The position numbers and the translations under genes were made by a program. From Actinacidiphila alni (GTDB taxonomy: Bacteria; Actinomycetota; Actinomycetes; Streptomycetales; Streptomycetaceae): DNA of 64,000 nt. The stretch lies in contig NZ_FONG01000014.1 of the NCBI RefSeq assembly GCF_900112845.1, forward strand, positions 62,001-126,000. Reading direction: 5' to 3'. Under the pieces are notes generated by a model. That model did not search any database. It was not told the DNA's origin and saw nothing but the letters and a program-made list of their open reading frames with translations. This document shows positions 48,315-56,800 of the stretch, one piece after another (the first letter of the stretch is position 1; each line of letters starts with the position of its first letter).

Positions 48315-49973
48315 ATGACCGCCACCACCGGCACCACCGCCATCGACCGCGCGACATCGCGCACCTACCCGTCCCTGCGCGCCGCGTGGATCCCGCTGGC
48401 CGCGCTCTGTCTGGCCTTCTTCGTCGAGATGGTCGACAACACATTGCTGTCCATCGCGCTGCCCACCATCGGCCGCGACCTCGGCGGCGGCACCACCGCC
48501 CTCCAGTGGGTCACCGGCGCGTATTCGCTGACCTTCGGCGGCCTGCTGCTGACCGCGGGATCGCTGGCCGACCGGCTCGGGCGGCGGCGCGTGCTGCTGG
48601 TGGGCCTGGCCGTGTTCGGCCTGCTGAGCCTCGGCGTCGTCTGGGTCTCCAGTACGGGGCAGCTGATCGGCCTGCGGGCCGGCCTCGGCATCGCCGCCGC
48701 GGCCATGGCGCCGATCACCAATTCCCTGGTCTTCCGGCTCTTCGACGACAAGGCGCTGCGGATGCGCGCCATGACCCTGATGATCATCGTCGGCATGTCC
48801 GGCTTCGTCCTCGGCCCGCTGCTGGGCGGCACCGCCCTGGCCCACGTCCGCTGGCAGTGGCTGCTCGTCGTCAACGCGCCGATCGCGCTGATCGCGGCCG
48901 TCGGCGTACGGCTGGGCGTGCCGGCCGACCGGCGCGAGGACCTGACCGACGACCGGCTCGACCTGCCGGGCGCCGCGCTGAGCGTCGCCGCCATCGGCCT
49001 CGCCTGCTACTCGCTGACCAGCGGCGTCGAACACGGCTGGCTGTCGGCGGTCACCCTGGCCTCGATCGCGGGCGCCGTCGTCGCGGGCCTCGCCTTCGTC
49101 CGGCACGAGAACCACAGCCCGTCGCCGATGCTGGACCTGAAGATCTTCCGCAGCGGTACCGTCCGCGGCGCCGCCATCGCGCAGATCGGGACGGCCATCG
49201 CGATGGCCGCCGTGATGTTCGGACTGATCCTGCACTTCCAGTACGCGTACGGCTGGAGCCCGGTGCGGGCCGGTCTGGCGAATCTGCCGATGATCGTGAC
49301 GATGGTGCTGGCGACCCCGCTGTCGGAGGAGCTCGCCAAGAAGTACGGCCACCGCGTCGCCTGCCTGGTCGGCGCGGCATGTCTGGCCGGCGCGCTGGCC
49401 GGGCTCGCCTGGGGTGTCGACCACGGGTACGTCGCCATCGCGGCCTGCATGGTGCTGATGACGATCGGCCTGCGCACCGTCATGACGATCTGCGCGATCG
49501 CGCTGGTCGACGCGATGCCGGAGAACCGTACGTCGATCGGTACGGCGCTCAACGACACCGCCCAGGAGGTCGGCACCAGCGTGGGCACCGCCGTCGTCGG
49601 CACGATGATCGCGGCGCTGGTCACGGCGAAGCTGCCCGCCGGCACCTGGAGCGACGGCCTGGTGGCGTCGTTCTTCCACGGCGAGCGGGTCACGTACGCG
49701 GTGCTTGCCGTGGTCGTCGGCCTGATCGCGGCGGGCGGCGCGCTCACGCTCACCGACTCCCACTCCACGGAGGAGGGCCCGGGTGAGGAGTCCGACGAGG
49801 CGTCCTCGGACGGGGCGGCCGTAGGGGGCTCCGCCGGGAAGAGCGCGGGGGAGCCCGCCGGTATAGCCGCCGGGGAGACCTCGGCGGAGGAGTCCGCCGG
49901 CGAGCGCGCTCAGGAGTCCGCCGGTGAACCGGCCGGTGAGCGTGACGTGAGGTCCGCCGACGTGCGCGCCTGA
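48315..49973 (+). CDS. MFS drug-exporter, DHA2 (EmrB/QacA) type, 14 helices
   Basis: 552 residues. Motif A GSLADRLGRRRVLLVG (loop 2-3), motif D near EMVDNTLLSIALPTIGRDL, motif C-like GMSGFVLGPLLGG. About 14 membrane helices to residue ~490, then an acidic Ala/Gly/Glu/Ser tail of about 60 residues with repeated ESAGE/EPAGE units. Proton-driven export of drugs or own metabolites. ATG after GAGGAGG; controlled from the operator array. Confidence 0.93.
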   Translation: MTATTGTTAIDRATSRTYPSLRAAWIPLAALCLAFFVEMVDNTLLSIALPTIGRDLGGGTTALQWVTGAYSLTFGGLLLTAGSLADRLGRRRVLLVGLAVFGLLSLGVVWVSSTGQLIGLRAGLGIAAAAMAPITNSLVFRLFDDKALRMRAMTLMIIVGMSGFVLGPLLGGTALAHVRWQWLLVVNAPIALIAAVGVRLGVPADRREDLTDDRLDLPGAALSVAAIGLACYSLTSGVEHGWLSAVTLASIAGAVVAGLAFVRHENHSPSPMLDLKIFRSGTVRGAAIAQIGTAIAMAAVMFGLILHFQYAYGWSPVRAGLANLPMIVTMVLATPLSEELAKKYGHRVACLVGAACLAGALAGLAWGVDHGYVAIAACMVLMTIGLRTVMTICAIALVDAMPENRTSIGTALNDTAQEVGTSVGTAVVGTMIAALVTAKLPAGTWSDGLVASFFHGERVTYAVLAVVVGLIAAGGALTLTDSHSTEEGPGEESDEASSDGAAVGGSAGKSAGEPAGIAAGETSAEESAGERAQESAGEPAGERDVRSADVRA

Positions 49974-49997
49974 GCGGAGGCGACCGGCGCCGGCCGG

Positions 49998-50037
49998 TGC
50001 CGGCCGAGGTCCGTCGGTGCCGGCCGGGGTCCGTCGG
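49998..50037. repeat. 20-bp direct repeat after the MFS gene
   Basis: TGCCGGCCGAGGTCCGTCGG followed directly by the same 20 bases with one change. Lies between the convergent MFS and PAP2 genes; GCCGGC-rich, could fold as a weak terminator. Confidence 0.7.
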
Positions 50038-50039
50038 GG

Positions 50040-50639
50040 TCAGTCGGCCGCCGCGGCCGTCAGCAGCGGCCGCAGCCTCGTGGCCCGCAGATGGGCCACG
50101 GCCGGCGCGGCGCGCGGCGCCAGGAGGGACAGCGGCCAGGCGACGAGGGCGCCGAGCAGGATGCCGGTGACCACGTCGTGCGGGTAGTGGACGCCGATCC
50201 AGACGCGGGAGGCGGCCATCAGCACGGCGACGGGGACGGCGTAGAGCAGGCCGATCCGGCGGTGCGCCAGCAGCAGGGCGACGGCGGCGGCCCCGGCGAT
50301 GGCGGAGTGGTTGCTCGGGAAGGACCAGTCGCCGAGCGCCGGACAGGTCTCCACGGTCACGGTGTGCAGCGTCCGGCAGGGCCGCTGCTCGGTCACGAGG
50401 GACTTGACGCCGTCGTTGACGAGGAAGGCGACGATCACGGTGAGCGGTACGGACAGGGCCGCGGCCATCCCGGCGGAGCCGGCCGGGCGCGCACGCCACC
50501 AGACGATCAGCATCAGGACGGCGAAAACGCCGAGCCCGTAGTCGCTGAAGAAGCGGACGGTGTCGTCGACCGGCTGCGGAGTGCGCGCCGCCAGGTCGAC
50601 GACCCAGCGGTAGAGGCCCGCGTCGAATTGCGAGGTCAC
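50040..50639 (-). CDS. PAP2-family membrane phosphatase
   Basis: 199 residues, about six helices. Acid-phosphatase motifs: KSLVTEQRPCR, PSNHSAIAGA (catalytic His), SRVWIGVHYPHDV. Acts on lipid phosphates such as undecaprenyl pyrophosphate or phosphatidic acid outside the membrane. GTG overlaps the DedA stop (GTGA), so both are coupled; together they may recycle a lipid carrier. Confidence 0.92.
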   Translation of the reverse strand: MTSQFDAGLYRWVVDLAARTPQPVDDTVRFFSDYGLGVFAVLMLIVWWRARPAGSAGMAAALSVPLTVIVAFLVNDGVKSLVTEQRPCRTLHTVTVETCPALGDWSFPSNHSAIAGAAAVALLLAHRRIGLLYAVPVAVLMAASRVWIGVHYPHDVVTGILLGALVAWPLSLLAPRAAPAVAHLRATRLRPLLTAAAAD

Positions 50640-51382
50640 AGGCCCTCCGGTCGGGCGGGGGACGGGGCGGAGGCCGTCGCGGAGGCCGGGGCGGAGGCCG
50701 AGCCGGCGGAGTCCCCGGTCGTACGGGCCCGGCGCCCGCGCCGTACTTCGAGCACCAGCGGGATCAGCGAGACGACGACGATCACGGCGACGATCGGCAG
50801 CAGATACGTGTCGACGTGCGGGATCGACGAGCCGAGCCCGTAGCCGCCGAGGACCAGGCCGACCGTCCAGACGGCGCCGCCCGCGAGCTGCCAGACGGTG
50901 AAGGTGCGCACCGGCACGTTCAGCGTCCCGGCCAGCGGATTGAGCACGGTCCGCACCACCGGGATGAAGCGCGCGAGCACCACGGCCTTGGCGTGCCCGT
51001 AGCGCTCCAGCAGTTCGGCGGCCCTGGCCGCGCCCTCGTGGAGCTTGGCGTTCTTCGTACGGGCCAGCAGCGCGGGTCCGCCGCGCCGCCCGATCGCGTA
51101 ACCGGTCTGCGCCCCGAGCAGCGCCCCGGCCAGCGCGGCGATCAGCACCTGCCACAGCGAGAGGTGCACCACATCGGAGGCACCGGGCACGCAGAGCAGC
51201 CCGGCGGTGAAGAGCAGCGAGTCGCCGGGGAGGAAGAAGCCGATGAGCAGACCGGTTTCGGCGAACATCACGACGGCGATGCCGACCGCCCCGAAGGACG
51301 ACAGCAGGGAGGTCGCGTCGAGGACGTTGACGGCCTGGTGGACGGCATGGTGCGCGACCGGATCGAACGCGGGCAGGGGCAT
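50636..51382 (-). CDS. DedA-family membrane protein (second copy)
   Basis: 248 residues. FAETGLLIGFFLPGDSLLFTAGL and GAQTGYAIGRRGGPALLARTKNAKL, ARFIPVVRTVLNPLAGTLNVP; tail of Ala/Ser/Pro. Diverged from the copy at 36905. Coupled to the PAP2 phosphatase. Divergent from the BlaI gene by 113 bp that hold the operators. Confidence 0.92.
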   Translation of the reverse strand: MPLPAFDPVAHHAVHQAVNVLDATSLLSSFGAVGIAVVMFAETGLLIGFFLPGDSLLFTAGLLCVPGASDVVHLSLWQVLIAALAGALLGAQTGYAIGRRGGPALLARTKNAKLHEGAARAAELLERYGHAKAVVLARFIPVVRTVLNPLAGTLNVPVRTFTVWQLAGGAVWTVGLVLGGYGLGSSIPHVDTYLLPIVAVIVVVSLIPLVLEVRRGRRARTTGDSAGSASAPASATASAPSPARPEGL

Positions 51383-51437
51383 GGCGGTGGGGCCCTCCCA
51401 TAATGGGTTCCGGGGTGCCGCGCGGGCACCCGTCCGA

Positions 51438-51470
51438 CTACAGTTGTGTAGTCGGTCTACAGAACTGTAG
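51438..51470. promoter_or_regulatory. Two BlaI-type operator dyads
   Basis: CTACAgttgTGTAG (51438-51451) and CTACAGaaCTGTAG (51457-51470), centres 19 bp apart. TACA/TGTA dyads are the known BlaI/MecI recognition words. They lie just upstream of the regulator gene, fitting autorepression. Confidence 0.8.
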
Positions 51471-51495
51471 ACGAACGAGCGGGAAGGGGCGTTCC

Positions 51496-51909
51496 ATGAC
51501 GGAGGCCAATGCGTCGGCCCGCCGGCCTTCGGGTGAACTCGAAGCGAGCGTGCTGGCCGCCCTGTGGGCGGCCGACGGCCGCGCGCTGACCCCGGCCGAC
51601 GTGCAGCGCGACCTGGGCACCGCCCTCGCCCGCACCACCGTCACCACGATCCTCGCCCGGCTGTACGAGAAGGGGTCCGTCAGCCGCACCCGGGCCGGCC
51701 GCGGCTACGCGTACCTGCCGGTCCAGGACTCCCCCGGCCTGGCCGCCCGCCGCATGCGCACCGAACTGGACAAGTCCGGCGAGGACGACCGCGGCACCGT
51801 CCTGGCCCGCTTCGTCTCCCAGCTCGGCCCGGACGACGAGCGGCTGCTGCGGGAGCTGCTGGCCGGGGCCGAGGAGGCGCCTCCGGCGGAAGGCGGTGAG
51901 GTCTCGTGA
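51496..51909 (+). CDS. BlaI/MecI-family repressor
   Basis: 137 residues. Winged helix: SGELEASVLAALWAADGRALTPADVQRDLGTALARTTVTTILARLYEKGSVSRTRAGRGYAYLPV, then a dimerisation helix. In staphylococci the repressor is cut when BlaR1 senses beta-lactams; here the partner is a short M56 protein without sensor domain. ATG after GGGAAGGGG; stop overlaps the next start (GTGA). Confidence 0.93.
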   Translation: MTEANASARRPSGELEASVLAALWAADGRALTPADVQRDLGTALARTTVTTILARLYEKGSVSRTRAGRGYAYLPVQDSPGLAARRMRTELDKSGEDDRGTVLARFVSQLGPDDERLLRELLAGAEEAPPAEGGEVS

Positions 51910-52826
51910 ACTACACCGTGTGGGTGCCGCTGGTCCTGCCGCTGCTCGCCGTGCCCGCGGCGCGGCGCCTCGCCGAGGCACTGCCGCCGCGGCTCGCGGC
52001 CTGGCTGCTCGCCGGGACCGCCGTCGCGCTCGCCGCGTGCAGCACCGTCGCGCTGCTGCTGCTCGCCGGGGCGGGCGCGCTGCGGCTGCCGCCGGTCGCC
52101 GCGCTCGGGCACTTCGAACTGCCCGTCGTCGGCGACCAGGTGACGGTCGCCGCCGCGTGCGTGGCTGCGGTGCTGCTCGCCGTCGTCGTCACCGCGCTCG
52201 TACGGACCGCGCGCCGGCACCTCGTACTCGCCGCCCGGGCGCGGCGCGATGCCGTCGCCGCCGGGACGGCGGCCGGCGACCTCACCGTGCTCCAGGACCC
52301 CGGGCCCGACGCGTACGCCCTGCCCGGGCGGCCCGGGCGGATCGTCGTCACCACCGGCATGCTGCGGGCCCTCGGGGCCGCCGAGCGGGAGGCGCTGCTC
52401 GCGCACGAACGCGCGCATCTCGCCGGGCGGCACCACCTCTTCCTCGCCGCCTTCGCGCTCGCCCGGTCCTGCCACCCCGCGCTGCGGGCCCTGCGCGGGC
52501 CGCTGTCCTACGCGCTCGAACGGTGGGCCGACGAGGCCGCCGCCGCGGCGGTCGGCGACCGGCGGCTGGCCGCCCGGGCGATCGGACGGGCCGCCCTGGC
52601 CTCCCGGCCCGGTGCGCCCCGGCCGCACGCCGCGCTCCCCGCCACCACCGGGCCCGTCCCGCGGCGCGTCGCGGCTCTGCTCACCCTTCCCCCGGCCCGG
52701 GCCCCGCGCGCGCCGCGCACCATAGCCCTCGTCCTCGCCTCCTGCCTCACCCTCTCCGCCGCCTGCGCCCTCGAGGCCGCGCACGATCTCCACGGCTCCA
52801 TCGAACTCGCCCAGGGCGAGCGCTAG
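51906..52826 (+). CDS. M56-family (BlaR1-type) membrane metalloprotease
   Basis: 306 residues. Membrane helices at about 5-20, 34-58, 77-98 and a last one near 276-292; zinc site HERAHLAGRHH near residue 165 and the third ligand Glu in ALERWADEAAA. No penicillin-binding sensor domain, the usual form in actinobacteria. Presumed to cleave the coupled BlaI-like repressor on an unknown signal. Its TAG stop includes the TA of the adjoining MITE, so the last residues may have been changed by that insertion. Confidence 0.9.
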   Translation: MNYTVWVPLVLPLLAVPAARRLAEALPPRLAAWLLAGTAVALAACSTVALLLLAGAGALRLPPVAALGHFELPVVGDQVTVAAACVAAVLLAVVVTALVRTARRHLVLAARARRDAVAAGTAAGDLTVLQDPGPDAYALPGRPGRIVVTTGMLRALGAAEREALLAHERAHLAGRHHLFLAAFALARSCHPALRALRGPLSYALERWADEAAAAAVGDRRLAARAIGRAALASRPGAPRPHAALPATTGPVPRRVAALLTLPPARAPRAPRTIALVLASCLTLSAACALEAAHDLHGSIELAQGER

Positions 52827-53017
52827 GGCGTGTCTTGTGGATCAGGCCGGATCAGGGAGCGGGGTCTGGTGCGTGTGATCGCAAGGCGGAGGAGGGAGGC
52901 GACGCGGTGGGGGCACCCCCACGCCGGAGGCTGTGGGGGAGTCGTCGACCGACGACAACGCGGCGAGCGCGCGTGCCAGGGCACGCGACCCCGGCAAGAT
53001 CCACAAGACACGCCCTA
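52824..53017. mobile_element. 194-bp MITE-like element with perfect 20-bp terminal inverted repeats
   Basis: Ends TAGGGCGTGTCTTGTGGATC and its exact complement; TA at both outer ends fits a TA target duplication (IS630/Tc1-mariner type). Inside are no genes, only hairpin-rich sequence (GGGGGCACCCCC; GTCGTCGACCGACGAC). I recall similar elements scattered in Streptomyces genomes. It fills the 216-bp space between the M56 gene and the next gene. Confidence 0.85.
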
Positions 53018-53042
53018 GCCCTCCGGTCAGGGCGACCGTTTT

Positions 53043-53411
53043 TCAGGACGCGCCCTTTGAACCCGCGGCGGCCTCCAACTCCTCCGCCCGCCGGGCCAGT
53101 TCCGCCGCGATGGCGTCCCAGTCGGGGCCGTGCATGAAGAGACTGTGGCCGGCCTCGCGGAGCAGTTCGGGGTCGTCCGGGCGCTGGAGCAGGGCCAGGC
53201 GGTAGGCGAGATTGCGGATCCAGACCGGCAGATTGCCGTCGACGAGCTGCGGCGACAGCTCGTGGAGCATCGCGACGATCGCGTCCGCGTCGGCGAAGGT
53301 CAGCTCCTCGACGAAGAACTGCTCAAGGTGCTCCGCGTCGCACTCCGGCGTCGGCCGGTACTCGTCCCCGTACACGCACCGGGCGTGCTCGGTCAGCGTG
53401 CCGTGCCTCAT
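53043..53411 (-). CDS. Hypothetical protein coupled to a VOC protein
   Basis: 122 residues, not recognised. Mostly helical and acidic: HLEQFFVEELTFADADAIVAMLHELSPQLVDGNLPVWIRNLAYRLALLQRPDDPELLREAGHSLFMHGPDWDAIA. No membrane helix. ATG overlaps the stop of the VOC gene (ATGA), so they form one unit. Ends 26 bp from the MITE. Confidence 0.75.
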   Translation of the reverse strand: MRHGTLTEHARCVYGDEYRPTPECDAEHLEQFFVEELTFADADAIVAMLHELSPQLVDGNLPVWIRNLAYRLALLQRPDDPELLREAGHSLFMHGPDWDAIAAELARRAEELEAAAGSKGAS

Positions 53412-53773
53412 CCCAACGGCCCGCGCTCGACACAGAATTCGTTGCCCTCCGGATCCGCCATGGTGACCCAGCCCGTGCCGTCGGGGCGGCGGTGGTCGGC
53501 GACGACCGTGGCGCCGAGATCGGCGATACGGGCGACCTCGGCGTCGCGCGGGCGGTCCTGGGGCTGGAGGTCGAGGTGGACGCGGTTCTTGACGGTCTTC
53601 GCGTCGGGCACGGTGACGAAGAGCAGCGCCGCCCCGTCCGCGCGCACCAGCGCCTCGGGGTCGCCCGGGAAGTCGTCCTCGGCGAGGCTGCCGTCGAGGA
53701 CGGCGGCCCAGAAGGTGCCGAGACGGTAGGCGTCGGAGCAGTCGATCGTGGTGTGCCGCACGGAGGAAGCCAT
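53408..53773 (-). CDS. VOC-family (glyoxalase/bleomycin-resistance fold) protein
   Basis: 121 residues. VOC folds: HTTIDCSDAYRLGTFWAAVLDG, NRVHLDLQPQDRPRDAEVARIADLGATVV, WVTMADPEGNEFCVE with the conserved Glu. May bind a small molecule or act as a metal enzyme; substrate unknown. ATG 53773 (MASSVRH) is chosen; GTG/ATG 9 bases upstream is also possible. Coupled to the hypothetical gene. Confidence 0.85.
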   Translation of the reverse strand: MASSVRHTTIDCSDAYRLGTFWAAVLDGSLAEDDFPGDPEALVRADGAALLFVTVPDAKTVKNRVHLDLQPQDRPRDAEVARIADLGATVVADHRRPDGTGWVTMADPEGNEFCVERGPLG

Positions 53774-53815
53774 GCGGCACACCCTCGGCCACCTGGGGCG
53801 GCACTGTCCAGCGAC

Positions 53816-56800
53816 TTATTCCCGTCGTTCCCGCAGGCCCGCGCGGAGGGCGGCGAATTGGCGGAGGGCGGATTCGGCGCCCGCGGCGAGGGTTTGGGCC
53901 TCGGTGCGGTAGTGGTCGTCGATCAGGGTGTCGAGTTCGGCGGTGGTGAGGGTGGGGTGGATGCGGGCGGCGAGGCGGGTCATCGTGCGGTAGGAGCCCT
54001 GGAGGAGGAAGGGGGGTTCGGTGCGGTCGGCGTCGGCGCGGCCCGCGGAGGCGATGTAGGCGGCGTTGACGGCCAGGACCGTGGCGCGGGCGCGCAGCAG
54101 GTGGCGCAGGACGGTGGTCATGGCGTCGCGTTCCGCGGCCGGGTAGGGGTGGGTGAGGTCGTCGGGGCGGGCGGTGGGGTCGTCCTCGGCAAGGCGGACG
54201 AGGAGTTCGAGGTCGGCGCGGTCGCGGCCGGCGAGCGGGGCCAGGGTCTCGTTGGCGGTGAGGGCGTTCTCGATGTAGCTGAGCGCGAAGAGGGCCTCGC
54301 GGCCGGTCAGGACGGAGCCGAGGTTCCAGACGTCGGCGCGGTTGGCGAGCATGTCGGGGACCCGGAAGAGCCGGCCGGACTCGGTGTACGGGTTGCCCGC
54401 CATGCAGACGGCGAAGCGCTTGCCGCGCAGGTCGTACGTGCCCGCCGCGCCCTCGACGCGGCGCTGCGCGTCGCAGAGCGTGATGAATTTCTGTAGGAGT
54501 TCGGGCGAGGTGTGCTGGATGTCGTCCAGGTGCAGCAGGGCGTTGGAGCCCAGCTCCAGCGCGAAGTTGATCTTCTCGACCTCGCGGCGCGATGTCGCGT
54601 CGGGCGCCCGCTCGGGGTCGAGCGAGGTAACGCCGCTGCCGAGCGCGGGCCCGTCCACGGTGACCAGGGCGAGGCCGAGCCGGGCGGCGACGTACTGGAT
54701 CAGTGAGGTCTTGCCGTAGCCGGGCGGCGACATCAGCATCAACAGGCCGCCGGACGGCCCGAATTGGCGGTCGAGATTGTCGCCGATCAGCGGCAGCAGC
54801 ACCTCGTCGACCAGCCGGTTGCGGACGAAGCCGGTGAGCGGGCGCGGCCGGTACGCGGCCAGCCCGAGCCGGTCCCGCTCGGCGTCCACCACGGCGGTGC
54901 GGTGCCGCTGGTACGTGCGGTACGCGGGCACCTCCTCGGCCCGGAAGCGACGCACCCGCGCCAGGGTCTCGTCCAGGCGTACGGCCATGCGCCGGCCGGT
55001 GATCCGCGGGTGGGTGCCGAGCAGTCCGGTCACGGTGGCGCCGACGGCGGCGTCCGAGTCGTACACGGCGAGGTCGGCGCCGCGGACGAACGAGGCGGCG
55101 GCCTCGGCGAGTTCGCCGTCGTCCGGCGCCTCGGGCTCCCCCGAGGTGAAGGTGCCCAGCCAGCCGGCGGTGAGCTGCCAGCGCGCGCCCAGGTCGTCGC
55201 CGAGCGCCGCCAGGTCGTCCAGGAATTCCTTGTACGGCACGGCCTGCGGCCCCCCGAGCGCCGCGACGAACCGCTCCCGCAGCGCCCGCGCCGCCGCTCC
55301 CCCGACGAACCCGGGCCGGTCGGCGGCGAGTTCGGCGACGAGGTAGCCGGCGGCGGCGTCCGCGAGCCCGGAAGGGTCGGCACCGACCGCCGCGCCGGAC
55401 CCCGCGGACCCGCCGAGGTCAACGCCGCCAAGGCCCACGCCACCGCCGAATCCGGGCGCGTCACCGAGACCCGTCCGTGCCGCGAAGTCCCGTACGCCCG
55501 CGCCGATTTCGGCGGTCAGCCCGGCGAGCGCGGACAGCGCGGCCCCGGCCTGACCCGTACGGCCGAAGGCGGTGGCCGCGCGGGTCAGGGAGCGGGCGCG
55601 GGTGGTCCAGGCGGCGCGGGCGGACGGGGTGGCGCCGTGGGCCCAGAAGAGCTGGGCGAGGGCGCGCGCGGCGGGCGGGTGGCGGAGCAGGCCGGCCGCC
55701 GCGTCCAGGTCGTGGAGCGCGGTGAGCAGCAGGACCGCGTCATGGTCGTGGACGCCGCGCTCGTAGCCCTCGTCGAGCCGGGCCGCGGCGGCGTCCGCGA
55801 CCCGCGCGGGGATGTCGTCGAGCGGTCCCGAGGCGTCCAGCAGCAGGGTCGCGGCGAGGTATTCGGCGCGGTAGAGGTCGGGCGACTCGGAGACCAGCGG
55901 CCGGTCCCAGAAGCGGCGGGTGGCGGCGAAGGCGGGATCGGTGACCGGCGCCAGGTAGTCGGTGCCGGAGACGGTGAAGGCGAGGCCGCCGTCGTGCGGG
56001 ACGAGCGCGAGGTCCAGCGGCTGGGTGTTGACGGCGAACTTGTGCCTGCCGAGCCGGATGACGGCGCCGCCGGCCTCGTAGAGGTCGAGCCGGTCGCGCA
56101 GCGAACGGTCCGCGTCCTGCCGGGCGGCGGCGAGTGCCGCCTCGGCCTCTGCCGCCCGTGCCGGATCGCCCAGCTCTCGCAACTGCCCGGCGATCCGCCG
56201 GTGTTGTGCGGCCATCGGGTCGGACGCGAAGTAGGTGTTGACGTCGTCGAGGGTGGCCAGCTCGGCGGCCCGGCGGCGGACCCCGGCCAGGACGCGCTCG
56301 GCGGAGGCGGCCAACCGCTGTGCCCGCTGGGCGCGTTCGTCGGCGAGCGCCTGCTTGCGGGCGGCGAAGGTCTGGTGGATCTCCTCGCGGCGCGCGTCGA
56401 GCGCGGCCAGCCGTGCCTCGTCGGCGGCGAAGCGGGTGGCCAGGTTCTCGACCGCGACCAGCAGCCGGCCGAGCTGTTCCTCGCACCGCTCGGGGGTGTC
56501 GGCGGCGGCCAGGGCCCCGCTGACGCTCTGCGCCAACAGGGTGCTCTCGGCGGCGAATTCGTCGGCGCTCTCGGCGGCGGCCAGCTCCTTGCGGCGGGCG
56601 TCGAGGACGGCCCGCGCCTGGTTGACGGCGCCGAGCACATCGGCGACGGCGGCCAGGATCGCGGTGCGGACGGTGGCGTCGGCGATCTCCAGGCCGCCGA
56701 CGGTCTCGGTGACGGTGCCGAGCCCGGCGGCCTGGTCGTCCAGGGCGGCGCCGATGCCCGCCGCGTCGGCGGCCGAGCCGATGGCGGCGGCCTCGGCCGC

